NCBI GenBank assembly: GCA_023014485.1
Contig: JAJOZX010009048.1
Span: forward strand, 50,863-114,862
Source of the DNA: Bathynomus jamesi
Taxonomy: Eukaryota > Arthropoda > Malacostraca > Isopoda > Cirolanidae
Reading direction: 5' to 3'
Length of the DNA stretch: 64,000 nucleotides
A model generated the notes under the pieces. That model saw only the letters and a list, made by a program, of their open reading frames with translations. It was not told where the DNA came from and made no database searches. The first letter of the stretch is position 1. Each line of letters starts with the position of its first letter. Shown in pieces: positions 34,990-46,293 of this stretch. Made by a program: the position numbers and the translations under genes.

Positions 34990-35636
34990 ATACAAACATT
35001 AGTTATACAGTTGACTCTCAACTATCCACATGTTAACTATCCACACAACTATGATGTAATATAAAACCTGAGAATCTGAAAGTCTTGTAAGCAATCAAAA
35101 TTTATAATTACTTTTTCTCTCTATCAATATTTACATGTAATGTATTTTAAAACCATTTTCAAAAATTTGTTTCAGAGATCTGAAGATTTATGTCAGAAAG
35201 AAAACCTTGAACTTTATGATTCAAATTCAGAGGAAATTTCAAACTTGAAAATCATAAGCAAGATTGTAATGTGTTACTGAGAAAGCAAATTCAGTTAAAA
35301 AAAATTCAGTGTTCCAAATACCCACTGGTTAAGCTTAGAAAACTGAACTTTATTAACCAAAAACTGAAAACTGATGGTGAACCTTTGAATAAACAGTTTT
35401 CTCAGTTCATTTGAAAGAAGTCTAGTGACAGTACTAACAGTAGCCAAATAGTAAAGTAGAGTAGAAGTCAGAAAGGTGAAAATACTACTATAAATATTGT
35501 AATACTCATATAATTACTGAAAAAACACACTTAATATTTAGAATTGAAAAATTTATAAGCTTACTTTTCCCAGAAATTATTTGAAATGAAAATGAATTTG
35601 AGAATTAAGAGTGATTTTACTATTTTCTGTTTTAGG
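34990..35636. repeat. Segmental duplicate A, left part
   Basis: From about 35130 onward this matches 49890-50405 nearly base for base (for example ATTTACATGTAATGTATTTT, TTTGTTTCAGAGATCTGAAG, GAATTAAGAGTGATTTT). It contains a decayed copy of the middle zinc-finger-gene exon. The match resumes at 40680 after an inserted LINE. Confidence 0.85.
35176..35396 (+). pseudogene. Decayed duplicate of middle exon (copy A)
   Basis: Matches the exon at 49940-50161 over its full length, with the same TTTCAG acceptor. It is 221 nt rather than 222: one base is lost around TCAAACTTGAAAATC, which shifts the frame, and CTGAGAAAGC brings in a stop. The donor is gone: CAGGTAAGTTGAAAAAG of copy B is reduced to CAG directly joined to TTTTCTC. 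It therefore cannot act as a normal internal exon. Confidence 0.85.
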
Positions 35637-36069
35637 GAGGAAATTGTAGACACCAATTGACCAGGGAAGTACTCTGGGGGGGGACATTAGACAGAAGATA
35701 GGGAATGCTGAAACTCCTGTTTCTTCTGTCACTGTCCTCCTAAGCTGATCTTTTCCATGTCTCATCTACCCTGGGAGCAGTCCAGCATGCTCTCGAACAC
35801 GCTTCTCTTCCTATTCCTCAATACATATGCATGCTTCTTACATACTACATAATCATTTCAGAATTTAAAAAAAAATGGCATTGACTTCAAGAGCCTCAGA
35901 GTCAGTCCCCTACGGAGGGGACCATAAATGTCCCCACTTCTGGCTCCCCCACTGCTGATACAGGGGACACAGATGCAGGCAGCAGGGCTGGATCTGCTCT
36001 TGCCCATTCAAGATGTTCTGGGCCTTTTCCTGATTCACTTTTCATAAACTTCTGCAACATTTGTGGCCA

Positions 36070-37308
36070 TTTCTCAAATTTTCAATCTGTTGAACACCAC
36101 CCTCTCCTCCTAAACCTCATCTTCTGTTCCTCACTGAAACTCAGGTGTCTGGGATCACTGACAGCAACCCCTTTTCTGTACCCTCTTATTTTCTGTATCC
36201 AGTTGTCTCTCACCAACTGTGACAGTTATGTTCCTGGAAACTCTGACAATAGGCAAGACTCAGGGCCTATGGGAAAGAGGAGGTTAGGGGAACTCTGTCC
36301 CAAGATAGACATATAAGTAAACTTAACTCTAGGAAAAGGTTGAAAATAAACATGGTGTACTGGATCTCCAGTAAATGTCTTTATTAATAAAGTAAAACAA
36401 TAATAGAAAATACCTTATAAACTACAAAACTTTACACTGTAATGGCAGGGTAGGATGGCAGCATGGCTGGCCCACACCTCATCTCCCAGCCCTGCCTCAC
36501 CTTTAGCAATGGGCAGCTGGACACAGCCCCTCCACACTGCTCCTTCAGACACAAGGGAGGCAGGTAAATGTTTGTAAAGATAAAAAATTGAGATGTTGAT
36601 TATGAATTTAACACTATCAATGAATGTAACATTGTCACAAACTCAAATTAAATTATATAAAAACAAAAACCAGCTTTACTAAACTTTCATGGTTATGATG
36701 AATCATCATCAAGAATAGCAAAAATTCAAAGTTTTTATGCATTAAATGGGAGCTGAGTCATGGAAGTTTGCATGGTGGTGGTCACTGCAAGAAGAGCAAG
36801 TGGATACCTGCAGATTGGTAAAATGGTATACATTGTATTCATTGTGGATACCCAAAATTTGCGATAGGCAAAACCATAGTTGGCAAGGACAACTGTACTT
36901 GATTTCACTTCAAAGATGGATGTTGCATATATGTACACAGTGACCTAACTTGTTCTCATTCCCAAACTCAAATCTTGCAAATTTTATACTCTCTGGCTAT
37001 GGCTTATATGCCAATTTCAAACTAAATACATCTGCACTGTTTACCTTTCCCTAATTCTACTGACTATCCAAAATTCTTTGACTACCTCACTTCCATAGTG
37101 GAGTACATTCTATCCAGCTCTCCCTTCACTGAAAATCTCCATTTTAAGAGATTTCAGTGTTGACCACCCACCTTTGGCTTTCCTCCCATTTCACTGACAT
37201 TCCTGGTGAACTAACTTACAACTTTCCTATCCTAAATGACCTAGAGCAGATTGTACAGCACCCTACTCATATCCTGAATTGCCTTGGAGATAGGCCCAAC
37301 ATTCTAGA
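36070..37308 (+). pseudogene. LINE-J endonuclease remnant
   Basis: Translations in shifting frames parallel the minus-strand copy at 17043-17736: LLFLTETQVSGITDSNPFSV-like sequence near 36130, the SYGLYANFKLNTSALFTFP region near 37000, then the GDFxVHH catalytic segment degraded near 37150 (RFQC, PPTFGFPPISLTFL). It is interrupted at 36198-36895 by a MITE. No intact active site remains. Confidence 0.65.
36198..36895. mobile_element. TA-flanked MITE, TIR CAGTTGTCCTTGCCAACT
   Basis: The left end reads TCCAGTTGTCTCTCACCAAC and the right end AGTTGGCAAGGACAACTG, flanked by TA (36196-36197 and 36896-36897). The minus-strand LINE-J copy has the empty site at the same position (TTCTCTATACTAAATTTC), which confirms the boundaries. 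About 698 bp, no transposase recognised; Tc1/mariner style. Confidence 0.85.
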
Positions 37309-38172
37309 TTTTTTTTTTTTTTAATTGAATAACCTTTATTATTAATAAAATAAATATAATTCTACAATTTTTGTTGTTACAGTAAATTCAACAAAATAAA
37401 TAATTGTGAAATTGAACTATTTATTTTATTTCTCCCTTAAGCTTTAGGCTTTACTGGACTGTTAATTAAAAATAAAATGGTTATTATTATTAATAATATA
37501 GAATCATGAATAAGAACTGTTAATTACAGTATGTATTAATCTTACAGTAAGTTATTATTACACTCTAAATAAAGTTGTCATTGAAGATACATGAATACTA
37601 TACAAAGAAATCAGTACAGTATTGGACACAACAGATGAACAAGTAATGTACATTTAATCCTACATTTTTGTTAGTATTCCATTATTAATCGAGATTTCAA
37701 CTTGTTTTTAAACAAGTTTACATTCACATTACTTTTTATGTCAGTTCACATAAATCATTTCAGTTTCAGTCCAATGAAAATTGTAATTTTTAAAATGAAA
37801 ACAAGCTAAATTGAGGAATAACATGTTTTAATCTATTTCTAGTTTGATCTGAGTGGATTTTTTGATGTCACAAAATATTTATTTACCTTTTGTCAGTTAA
37901 TGATTTTGTTCTTACACATGTAGTTAAATAAAAATAAAATGTGTCAGTTTGATTACATCTTTGAGCTTTAGTAGTTTTAGCTCTTTAAATAATGCACTAG
38001 AATGATCATGGAAATTGATATCAGATAACCTTATTGCTCATTTTTGGATGACAAACTGTTTAAAGTGTTGTTAGCAGAATTTCTCCATACAAGGGCGCAG
38101 TACATCATCCAAGGAACAACAACAAGTGTGATAGTGTTAATAAAACCTGTTTAGTGACTACATGTCTTATGT
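37309..38172 (-). mobile_element. LINE 3' fragment with poly(A), inside LINE-J copy 1
   Basis: The empty site is visible in LINE-J copy 2 (AACATTCTGGATTTATTCC), so 37309-38172 is an insert. A 14-nt T run at 37309 is the poly(A) tail of a minus-strand retrotransposon. The minus strand near 38000-37820 reads DHSSALFKELKLLKLKDVIK and DQTRNRLKHVIPQFSLF in changing frames, which resembles the C-terminus of a CR1/L2-type reverse transcriptase. It is 5'-truncated. Confidence 0.75.
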
Positions 38173-38447
38173 TTATTTATTTCTTGCCTCTCATCCTTCT
38201 TACTCTGTGAAACATTTTTCTCCATTGTGCTTCTCCAACCACAATTTTATATCTGTTTCCTGTCCTATCACTCTAATCTGGCCTTTGGCACTTTGGTGCC
38301 ACTGATTGGGAAGCCTTTAGGCAGTACTTCTGTGATTCCCCATGGAATGATTATTGTTTCTGTGGCTGAGGCCCTTTCAAGTTGCTGAGCATCTCTCAGG
38401 CATGGAGGCATACATTCCATATTCTATTCCTCCTACAAAAAAATCTT

Positions 38448-38606
38448 GGCATGGAGGCATACATTGAGACTACAAAAAAATCTTTGTTTAACTTTGTCTA
38501 ATGCTATCCACAACAGAGAGGAGCATCTCTCAGGCATGGAGGCATACATTGCGACTACAAAAAAATCTTTGTTTAACTTTGTCTAATGCTATCCACAACA
38601 GAGAGG
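38448..38606. repeat. About 80-bp tandem direct repeat in LINE-J
   Basis: GGCATGGAGGCATACATT followed by GACTACAAAAAAATCTTTG and AATGCTATCCACAACAGAGA occurs twice, with a third partial copy at 38399-38445. It is a local duplication inside the LINE coding region. Confidence 0.85.
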
Positions 38607-38619
38607 AGTCTTTCAAAAG

Positions 38620-40585
38620 GTACTGTTGCCATCCAACTTCTGACTCTCACTCAGTTTATATTTCTGCCTGGAATCACCCAAAATTTGTTCTTCAACTTGC
38701 TAAAAATCCCTTCATCTCACAAAAATGTGAAAACCTATCCAATTCTAATTATTCTCGCACTTTCTGGCATCTAGCTAAGAACTGCTTTAACAACCTTTAC
38801 TTCCTCTTCTTTCTCTCCTCTTTTCCATTCTGATGGCTCATTTGGTGTCTCTTCTCATGACAAAGCCAAACTCTTCACTCAAATTTTTGCTTCCAACTCA
38901 ACCATGGATGATTCTGGTGCTGTTGCGCTCTCTCCTCCCCTCTCTGACTTTGTCTGAAATTAAAATCTCTTCTAAAGATGTTCGTTCTGCCCTATCTGGG
39001 CTCAACTCTAGGAAGACATATGGTCCTGATGGTGTTCTCCCAGTTGTGCTCAAGAACTGTGCTTCTGTGCTGACACCCTGCCTAGGTAAACTCTTCCAGC
39101 TTTGTGTCTCATCTGGTACTTTTTCTTCTTGCTGGAAGTTTGCTTTCATTCATCGTGTCCCAAACAAGAGTGTCTGCTCTCAACTCCCCAACTATTGTCC
39201 AATTGTTTTGATTTCTTGCTTTTCTAAAATTTTTTAATCTATCCTTAATAGGAATGTTCTTAACCCTTGCATTGCGGCTTTTGTAAGACAGTATCACTGT
39301 ATGCACAAAAAATGAGAAAATGAATAATGTTTATTGTTGTGGACTACAGTCTAAAAGTTAAACATCTCTCTTCTCACAATCTACTTCTAGATCATCAGTA
39401 TGGGTTCAGCAAGGGATGCTCTACTGGCACTCTTCTTGCATATCTCTCTGATTCTGTCATCATCCTCTCAGGATTTTGGTGAAACTTTTGCTATTGCACT
39501 AGATATATTGTTAGCTTTTGATAGAGTCTGTCACAAGTCTTTAATTTTGTAACTACCCTCATTCAGTTTCTATCCTTTTATCTGTGCCTTCATCTCTAAT
39601 TTCCTTTCTGGCTGATCTACAGCTGTGGTTGTAGATGGCCACTGTTCTTCTCCTAAAGCTATCAACAGCCATTTTCTTCAGGGTTCTGTCCTGTCACCCA
39701 CTCTTTTCCTTTTATTTATTAATGAACTTTTCACTTGTACTTCCTGTTCTATTCACTTCTATCCTGATGATTCCACTCTTCGTTTCTTCACCTGTTTCCC
39801 AAAGTGCCCCTCTCAACAGTTACTCCATAATTTGTGTGGAGCAGGTATGGAGCACCTGACCTCTGATCTTTCTGCTATCTCAGAATGGGGCAGAGGAAAA
39901 CTTGTGGCTTTCAATGCCTCAAAAACTCAGTTCCTCCATCTGTCTACTCATCACAATCTTCCACACAACTATCCTCTTACCTTCAACAACACACAAAATC
40001 CTTCCTCTTCTCTTAGCATTCGTGGCATTTCCTTTTCTTGTGATCTTTCCAGAAAGACCACATATACTCTCTTTCTAAAACAGCTTCTAAGAGGTTAGGT
40101 GTGCTGTATCACCTCTGCAGTTTTTTTACCCCCACTCAGTTGCTGTCTCTGTACAGGGGTCTTGTCTGCCCCTGTATAGAGTATGCTTCTCGTGTATCGG
40201 GTGGCTTAACCCACACAGTCATAATTGATCAGGTGGAATCAAAGGTTTTTGTCTCATCACTTTCCTGCCTCTTACTATCTTCAATCCCCCTCTCTTCACC
40301 ACAGTGTTGCTTCACTCTCTACTATTGCTATTATGATGGACACTGCTCTTCTGAACTCTTTAACTGCATGCCTCCTCCTTCAAGGAGAGCCCACAGCACT
40401 AGACTTTTGCACTTTCTCATTCCTTTTCTGTCCAACTCTCTAACACAAGGGTCAATTGGTATTTTCAGTCTTTCATCTACTTAACCAGTGAACTCTGGAA
40501 CAATCTTCCTGAATCCATCTTTTCCCCTGTCTATGACCTCCAATCTTTCAAACACAGTGTCTAGACATCTCAAAAACCTGGAACT
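38620..40585 (+). pseudogene. LINE-J reverse transcriptase
   Basis: Segments in order: EIKISSKDVRSALSGLNS then TYGPDGVLPVVLKNCAS (about 38960), CWKFAFIHRVPNKSV and NYCPIVLISCFSKIF (about 39130-39230), HQYGF-like segment near 39400, GSVLSPTLFLLFINELF (about 39680), FYPDDSTLRF (active-site box, degraded from YADD, about 39750), FNASKTQFLHLSTHHNLPHN (about 39910), LYRGLVCPCIEYASRVSGG (about 40150), and the tail NTVSRHLKNL near 40560. I recall this motif set as common in decapod LINEs; that is an impression only. Stops and shifts break it, and a 102-bp TTAA element sits at 39260. Confidence 0.85.
39260..39361. mobile_element. Tiny TTAA-bounded piggyBac-like MITE
   Basis: TTAACCCTTGCATTGC at the left and AAAAGTTAA at the right enclose 102 bp within the RT of LINE-J, between TAGGAATGTTC and ACATCTCTC. 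The TTAACCC start is shared with the elements at 18876, 51665 and 63874. The right TIR is poorly preserved. Confidence 0.6.
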
Positions 40586-40674
40586 TGATTTTGGCTGGCT
40601 CCTCTTCTATATGGGTGGGGGGCTACTTTGGTGGGCATTTGCCCTTGAACCCTCCTTCCCACATAAAAAAAACC

Positions 40675-41220
40675 CAGCTGATTATAACATAATTTTGATG
40701 CTTGCAGTGAGTCTCAATAATGAGTTTGATTACATGATGAAGCAAAGATGAATGTAGTAGGGCTGTACTGGATATCTGGCTATGACACTGGAAAGCAGGA
40801 GCTGCAGCCTTTTTCTAAAATATCAAACTGTAGCTGGATATTAAATGAAAATCTTGCTCTGGCTACAGTTTACCTCATAAGGTTCTAATAATATGATGAA
40901 GTGAAGATGAATGAAGGCTGTGCTCCAAAGTTTTAACTGATAAGCAAACTCCAGAACAGTGAAATGAATGGGTTATTTTGGCAAACAGCTTCAAAATAGT
41001 AAAATGTTAGGATATGCAATGTCTGTTTCAGAATTAGTTCTTTGTGATGAAATTATTGATTAAGCCATTTTAATCAGAATTGATGAATGCATATAACTAT
41101 TTCTTGTTAGTCAGAGTAGCTTAGCCTCCCCCTCTCCCATCTGACTTGATTATACTTGAAATTAGAATTACTTTCAAAGCTGTTTTTTCTGTCCCATTTT
41201 GGCCTGGCAGTTGCTTTACT
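40675..41220. repeat. Segmental duplicate A, right part
   Basis: Matches 50405-50760: GAGTTTGATTACATGATGAA, CAGAACAGTGAAATGAATG, GCAATGTCTGTTTCAGAATT. Its last 100 bases (from about 41115) are themselves a degraded scrap of LINE-J RT (CTTGAAATTAGAATTACTTT), so the LINE scrap predates the duplication. Confidence 0.8.
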
Positions 41221-41484
41221 TTAATTGTGTCTCATATTAGATTTTTATAAAGAGCAGTCTTTGTTCTTTGCAAGTAAATGATTTTATTTTTAGCTTTCTA
41301 CCTCAGCTCTGTTCTTTATTTGTTGAGCTAATACTTTAATTTAATTTTTCCAGTATGAACTCTTAAATGCCTTGAAGACTACTTTTGTGCGCTGCAGTTT
41401 AAGAACAAATATCACATTTAAAAGGTTTTTCTCTTGTAATTGCAAAAAACTTCACTTTTCTATATGAAGGTGAAAATATGATGA

Positions 41485-42294
41485 AAAAACCCACTCTAAT
41501 AGACAGAGTTTGTTTCCACAACAGTTTCGATGCCCACTGGCATTCTCTTCGGGTGGATACAGAAAAATGAATGAACCAAAAACAAGAGGGAAAACAGTTC
41601 AGGGACCATTAAGAAATTTGCACCTAGGTTAGATCCTGTTCTCCCAACACTGGAAGGGCATTTTATTAAAGGGCCCTGCTTATAAGTACATTCGCATGAA
41701 TTAAAACTATCTTTTTGTTCTATACATACAGATTCTATTATTTTGACATAATTACTGCATTTATTATTACATTTACGTTTATAACATTTATTATTATTAC
41801 ATTTACATTTATTATTACATTTATTTATTACATTTATTTTATTACTTTATTATTATATTTTTATTATGCATTTACATTTATTTCCACATTTATTACTTTT
41901 ATTATTACAGTTACATTTATTACTGTTACGTTTATTATTCCATTTACATTTTACTGAAAATGAAATGTTTTTGGTTTATAATTTCTGTGATAATAAACAA
42001 CAATGTAATAATAAATGTAATAATTAGGTAAAAAAAGTAATAGAATCTGTATGTATAGAACAAGAAAATAGTTTTAAATTTGTGTGAATGTACTTATAAG
42101 CGGGGCTCTTTAATAAAATGTCCTTCCAGTGTTGGGAGAACAGGATCTAACTTAGGTGCGAATTTCTTAATGGTCTCTAAACTGTTTTCCCTCTTGTTTT
42201 TGGTTCATTCATTTTTCTGTATCCACCCAAAGAGGATGCCAGTAGGCATCAAAACTGTTGTGGAAGTAAACTCTGTCTATTAGAGTGGGTTTTT
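41485..42294. mobile_element. 810-bp palindromic (foldback-type) element
   Basis: The two arms, about 290 bp each, are near-perfect inverses: AAAACCCACTCTAATAGACA at the left and TGTCTATTAGAGTGGGTTTT at the right. Shared inner words include GATCCTGTTCTCCCAACACT and TCTATACATACAGATTCTAT. The centre is a (ATTTACATTTATT)-type microsatellite, about 41745-41945. No coding frame; a shrunken relative occurs at 58054-58137. No clear TSD was found. Confidence 0.85.
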
Positions 42295-42369
42295 ATTATA
42301 ATTTTTTTCTCTTTTGGTTATACTCTTTTTGAAATACATTTTACAGTTGTGAGTGGGGCTTCCACTCAA

Positions 42370-42682
42370 AGCCAAACACCAGCTATTTTTGAACTTGGCC
42401 TAGCATTTCTTTGAAGATGGTAACTGTTCCTTTTAATACCCCTATTTCGATCTCTATGGCCTGGGATTGATTTCAGGTAAGGTGTTAAGTTCATCATCAT
42501 ACCTGTAGCTCCAACTATGATGATGAGAATGGTAGCTTCTTTCAATTCTCAGTTTCTCTTGATATCAAATAGAAGCACTTGATATTTGGTAATTTTTTCC
42601 CTTTCCACTTTGTGAAGCTGTAGTCATTTGGGACACTGACCTGGATCAGTAAGATAACCTTTTCCTTCTTGTCCCACACTAC
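42370..42682 (-). pseudogene. R2-like endonuclease (RLE) C-terminal piece, copy M
   Basis: The minus strand after the Sola-like element reads VVWDKKEK, QVSVPNDYS, then LLELQV and AIEIEIGVLKGTVTIFKEML near 42450, ending QVQK and a stop. It matches KPDIVVWDKRKMVALLIEVS and the GALKGTVALLKQMLGQVQ tail of copy P (61690-62000). This is the PD-D/E region of the restriction-like endonuclease that nicks the target in R2-group LINEs. Confidence 0.75.
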
Positions 42683-42686
42683 CATG

Positions 42687-45600
42687 GGGTCATTTCATGT
42701 CAGTTTAACAGCGAAAAAAATGTGACCATCACCAATTTTTTTGAAAATTGGCACACTTATAGATCTCTGTGAGAAAAACAGAATGATGCTTGTTTCAACA
42801 CTAGGTCATATGCTTCCGGAGATATGGCCCTTCGAATTTTGTAAAATAAAAGGTCAATTTCCAAGGTCATACCATATTTCAACATGAAATATTTCGGCTC
42901 CTATTGCACTTACAGAGACCATTTAAACACTATTTTAAAACTTTTAAGCAGATCTGCAACTTTGTTTCTATTCATATTTTACCTCAGTGGTAAAAAAAAA
43001 AGTTGATCTTATTTTTGACCTTTGATGTCATTTGATGTCACAACTGATTTTTTTCTCCTTTCACCCAATTTTGGGTACACATGTCTACCTTACCCTAAAC
43101 AAGATTTTTAGTGTTGATTAAGTTAGTATAGATGCTACAGCCATTTCAGTGGACCATACCCACCTTCATTTTGACCAAGTACCTTTTTCCACCAAACTTT
43201 GGAACTGTTTGAGCTAGAGTATTGAGAAAAATACCATTAGATTTTTCTTACTGAGATATATAATGTCTGCTAATTTTTAAAAAAATCAGTAATTATCTAA
43301 CCTAACCTAACCCAGTTATTTGGTCGAATAAGTATCTGGCCCTATTATAAAATTTTTTTTTTTGTATATTTCAGAGAATTATATAATATAGGTAATTTAA
43401 ATTACATAATTAATTAATTTATATGGACATTCAAAAGTATGAAGAACTTTGAACGTGCTATCCTGTTTAAAGGTAAAGCTATGTATGTATATAAGTACCT
43501 TATACTAGGCTATAGGAACTACCCTATAGAATAAGTTCAGTTTAAGAGTTAGATGAGTTTTAATAGAATTACTTTGTGTATTTATTCATTGTGTACAACA
43601 GTATGTACCCATGTGAAAATAAGCTTATTTAAACCTTGGAGCAAGGATTTTTTTGGCATCTGTATTTATTCCAATCTGTAAATCAAACTGCACATATTTT
43701 CTTGTTGTAGACCTCTGAAACAAGATCAGTAGGTCCCAAATTTTATTTGTGCCATCTAAGCAAAAAAAGCTTTTAACAGGGTTGGATACAATGAATAATT
43801 ATAATTGTATTTTTAATTAATTGATCCCAATTTCCATTAATTGTAATTGTAATTGATTTTGAGCTATAACTGATGTACTTGATCAATTAATATCAGTTGT
43901 TAAAAATTATACCCCTAGATCTGGCAGTCATACATCATGCAATGAAAATAAACCTTTGATAGTTTATTTAGTTATACTTAGATATAGATATATATTTTTA
44001 TAGATATATATTTAGATAATATAGAATAGATAGTTATATTTGTGTAATTGTAATTGATTCAGACAAAATTAATTGTAATTGCAATTGATCTTGAAATTGT
44101 GAAGTACAATACTGTAATTAATTTGAAGAAAAATAAAAAAAATTTAATTGTTTCCATTTTGTGTAATTGAACCCAACCCTGGCTTTTAAGCTACATATGT
44201 TTTTTTTTTCTCTTTAGATAAACATGGATTTCAGCAGTTTGAATATGGGCAGGTTCTGTTGTGACCCATTTAAAAAAAAAGGAAAAGTGCATTGACTAAA
44301 AATTTGATTGATCACAATCCTGAATTGAAACTAACAAATAATCATAAAGCATGTGCAACCTGTCGAAATATACTAGCAAATCATCCATCCCCAATGCCTG
44401 AATGTGAACCACTTGAAAAATATCACCATCCACCTCATCAAGTGCCCCATCTGAGCTAGAAACCATTGGAGATGTAGTTGAAATGCAGTATGAGCTTGCA
44501 ACTAAACAACCAATTTCATGCAGTGACTCAGATGATACAGAACTGGAGATTCTTCAACAACTAAAAGAGAAATTTAATCAAGTGACAAGTCGAAGTGAAA
44601 AACTGACAATTCTTATTATCCTACCAAAAAGATGGACACAAGTAAAGATCAGAGAAGAATTTAAGTGCTCAGATTACATGGCTAGGCAAGCAAAGAGTTT
44701 GGTGAGGGAGAAGGGAGTGCTTTCAAAATCTAATCCATGTTTGGGGAAATGCCTGAATAGTGAAACTGCTGCCAAAGTAATTGACTTCTATCATTCGCCA
44801 GATGTGAGTAGACAAATGCCAGGGTTGAAAGACTATGTTTCTGTAAAAGGAGCTGATGGTAGGCGGGAAAGAAAACAAAAATTGCTAATCTTATGCAACC
44901 TAAGAGAAGCATTTGAGTTTTTTAAAACAAACCATCCAACAATTAAAATAGGATTTTCAAAATTTGCAGAGCTTTGGCCAAAAGAATGTGTGTTAGTTCA
45001 GTGGTACTTAAATTTTTTATCATTATTGTTTATTAAAACCATTATGTTTATTGTACCATTTATTATCTATTAAATATATTTTGTATTTAGGTTAGTATCT
45101 TAGCATTTCTATTTAAATTTGAGTCTTATTAGGCAGGACTAAAGTCTCTATTATAGGTTTTTCTTTCTTACTGTTTGCTGTTGAATAATGTTCTCAGTTT
45201 TTGTCTAAGGTCAAATCTTTGGTAGGATAAATAATTACCTTGAAAGGCATATACAAATACTTATTATTATTATAAATGTAACAATAATGTCTTCCATAAA
45301 ATATATTGTAAATACTAATAACTACCTTTTTAAATATAAAGTTATGTTGATGCCTCTTTTTTCATGGTTTCACCCAGCTAGACAAGAATCGGTTCTTATA
45401 ACTCAATTGGTAAAAATAAAGGAATAGGTTATTTTAATATACATATTAAAAGGCAAATTGTCTTAAAAATAGCAGACATTATAGATCTCAGTGAGATAAA
45501 TCTAATGGTACATTTCTCAACACTCTAGCTCAAACAGTTCCAAAGAAATGGTGCTCCAAAGTTTGGTAGAAAAAGGTACTTGGTCAAAATGGAGGTAGGT

Positions 45601-46089
45601 ATGGTCCACTGAAATGGCTGTAGCGTCTATACTAACTTAATCAACACTAAAAATCTTGTTTTAGGTTAAGGTAGACATGTGTACCCAAAATTGGGTGAAA
45701 GGAGAAAAAAATTGGTTGTGACATCAAATGACCTACACAAGGTCAAAGGTCAAAAATAAGATCAAATTTGTTTTTGACCACTGAGGTAAAATATGAATAG
45801 AAACAAAGTTACAGATCTGCTTAAAAGCTTTAAAATAGTGTTTAAATGGTCTCTGTAAGTGCAATAGGAGCCGAGATATTTCATGTTGAATATGGTATGA
45901 CCTTGGAAATTGATATTTTTCTACAAAATTCGAATGGCCATATCTCCGGAACCATATGACCTAGAGTGTTGAAACAAGTGCCATTCTGTTTTTCTCATAG
46001 AGATCTATAAGTGTGCCAATTTTCAAAAAAATCGGTGATGGTCACGTTTTTTCAACCCAAAATTCTATTGAACTGACATGGAATGACCC
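42687..46089 (+). mobile_element. Sola-like element 2 (deletion derivative)
   Basis: Ends GGGTCATTTCATGTCAGT and ACTGACATGGAATGACCC, flanked by an exact 4-bp duplication CATG (42683-42686 and 46090-46093). Length 3,403 bp with TIRs of about 600 bp (42687-43285 and 45465-46089). The outer 18 bases are those of Sola-like element 1, but the inner TIR differs, so it is another subfamily. Only the N-terminal part of the transposase is left. The target was the RLE codons of an R2-like LINE. Confidence 0.9.
44250..45010 (+). pseudogene. Sola-like transposase N-terminal part (truncated)
   Basis: Reads in shifting frames NMGRFCCDPFKKK (about 44250), NLIDHNPELKLTNNHKACATC, then from 44483 an open frame with ILPKRWTQVKIREEFKCSDY (helix-turn-helix), VREKGVLSKSNPCLGK, SPDVSRQMPGLKDYVSVKGA, and IKIGFSKFAELWPKECVL, where homology ends near 45000. 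It is colinear with 30197-24900 of element 1. The catalytic Asp blocks are missing, so it could not transpose itself. Confidence 0.8.
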
Positions 46090-46093
46090 CATG

Positions 46094-46285
46094 TCTGGTT
46101 TTACTGCTGAGGTTATCTATGAAAGTGGTAGTTGGTATCATTGTATCATAATAGTATTAGATTTTTAGTAACTGGTGCAGGTGTATGGTCCCATACATTT
46201 TTACTGCATTCCAGTTCTAATGCTGTCAGAATCTTCCAGGATATATTTATATATTTGTTATGTCTGGCTGTATAGTGCCATCTGC
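46094..46285 (-). pseudogene. R2-like endonuclease N-terminal piece, copy M
   Basis: The minus strand reads ADGTIQPDITN, ILTALELECSKNVWDHTPAP, then toward the Sola-like insertion AIFIDNLSSKTR-like sequence. It matches HMANGYYTARHNKICKHIHW and KILTALECNAAKMYGTTHLH at 61470-61590 of copy P. It lies between hAT-C and Sola-like element 2. Confidence 0.7.
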
Positions 46286-46293
46286 ATGAGCAC

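Larger units (their letters stand above)
35637..40674 (+). mobile_element. LINE-J copy 1, 5-kb plus-strand insertion in duplicate A
   Basis: Comparison with duplicate B, where the flanks are joined (TCTGTTTTA then GATTATAAC near 50395-50420), shows that 35637-40674 is an insert. It starts GGAGGAAATTGTAGACACC, the same leader as the minus-strand copy near 18160, and ends CACATAAAAAAAACCCAG. Order inside: leader, endonuclease (about 36070-37310), RT (about 38620-40585). Nested in it are a TA-flanked MITE, a LINE 3' fragment with poly(A), and a tiny TTAA element. No clear TSD; about 6 bp of target seem lost. Confidence 0.85.

Noticed and set aside
35577..35765. Minus-strand small open frame also seen near 18043
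   Set aside because: It lies in the shared 5' leader of LINE-J copies; repetition is due to the LINE, not to a gene.
41715..41957. Ile/Thr/Phe-rich open frame
   Set aside because: Translation of the ATTTACATTTATT-type microsatellite in the centre of the palindrome.
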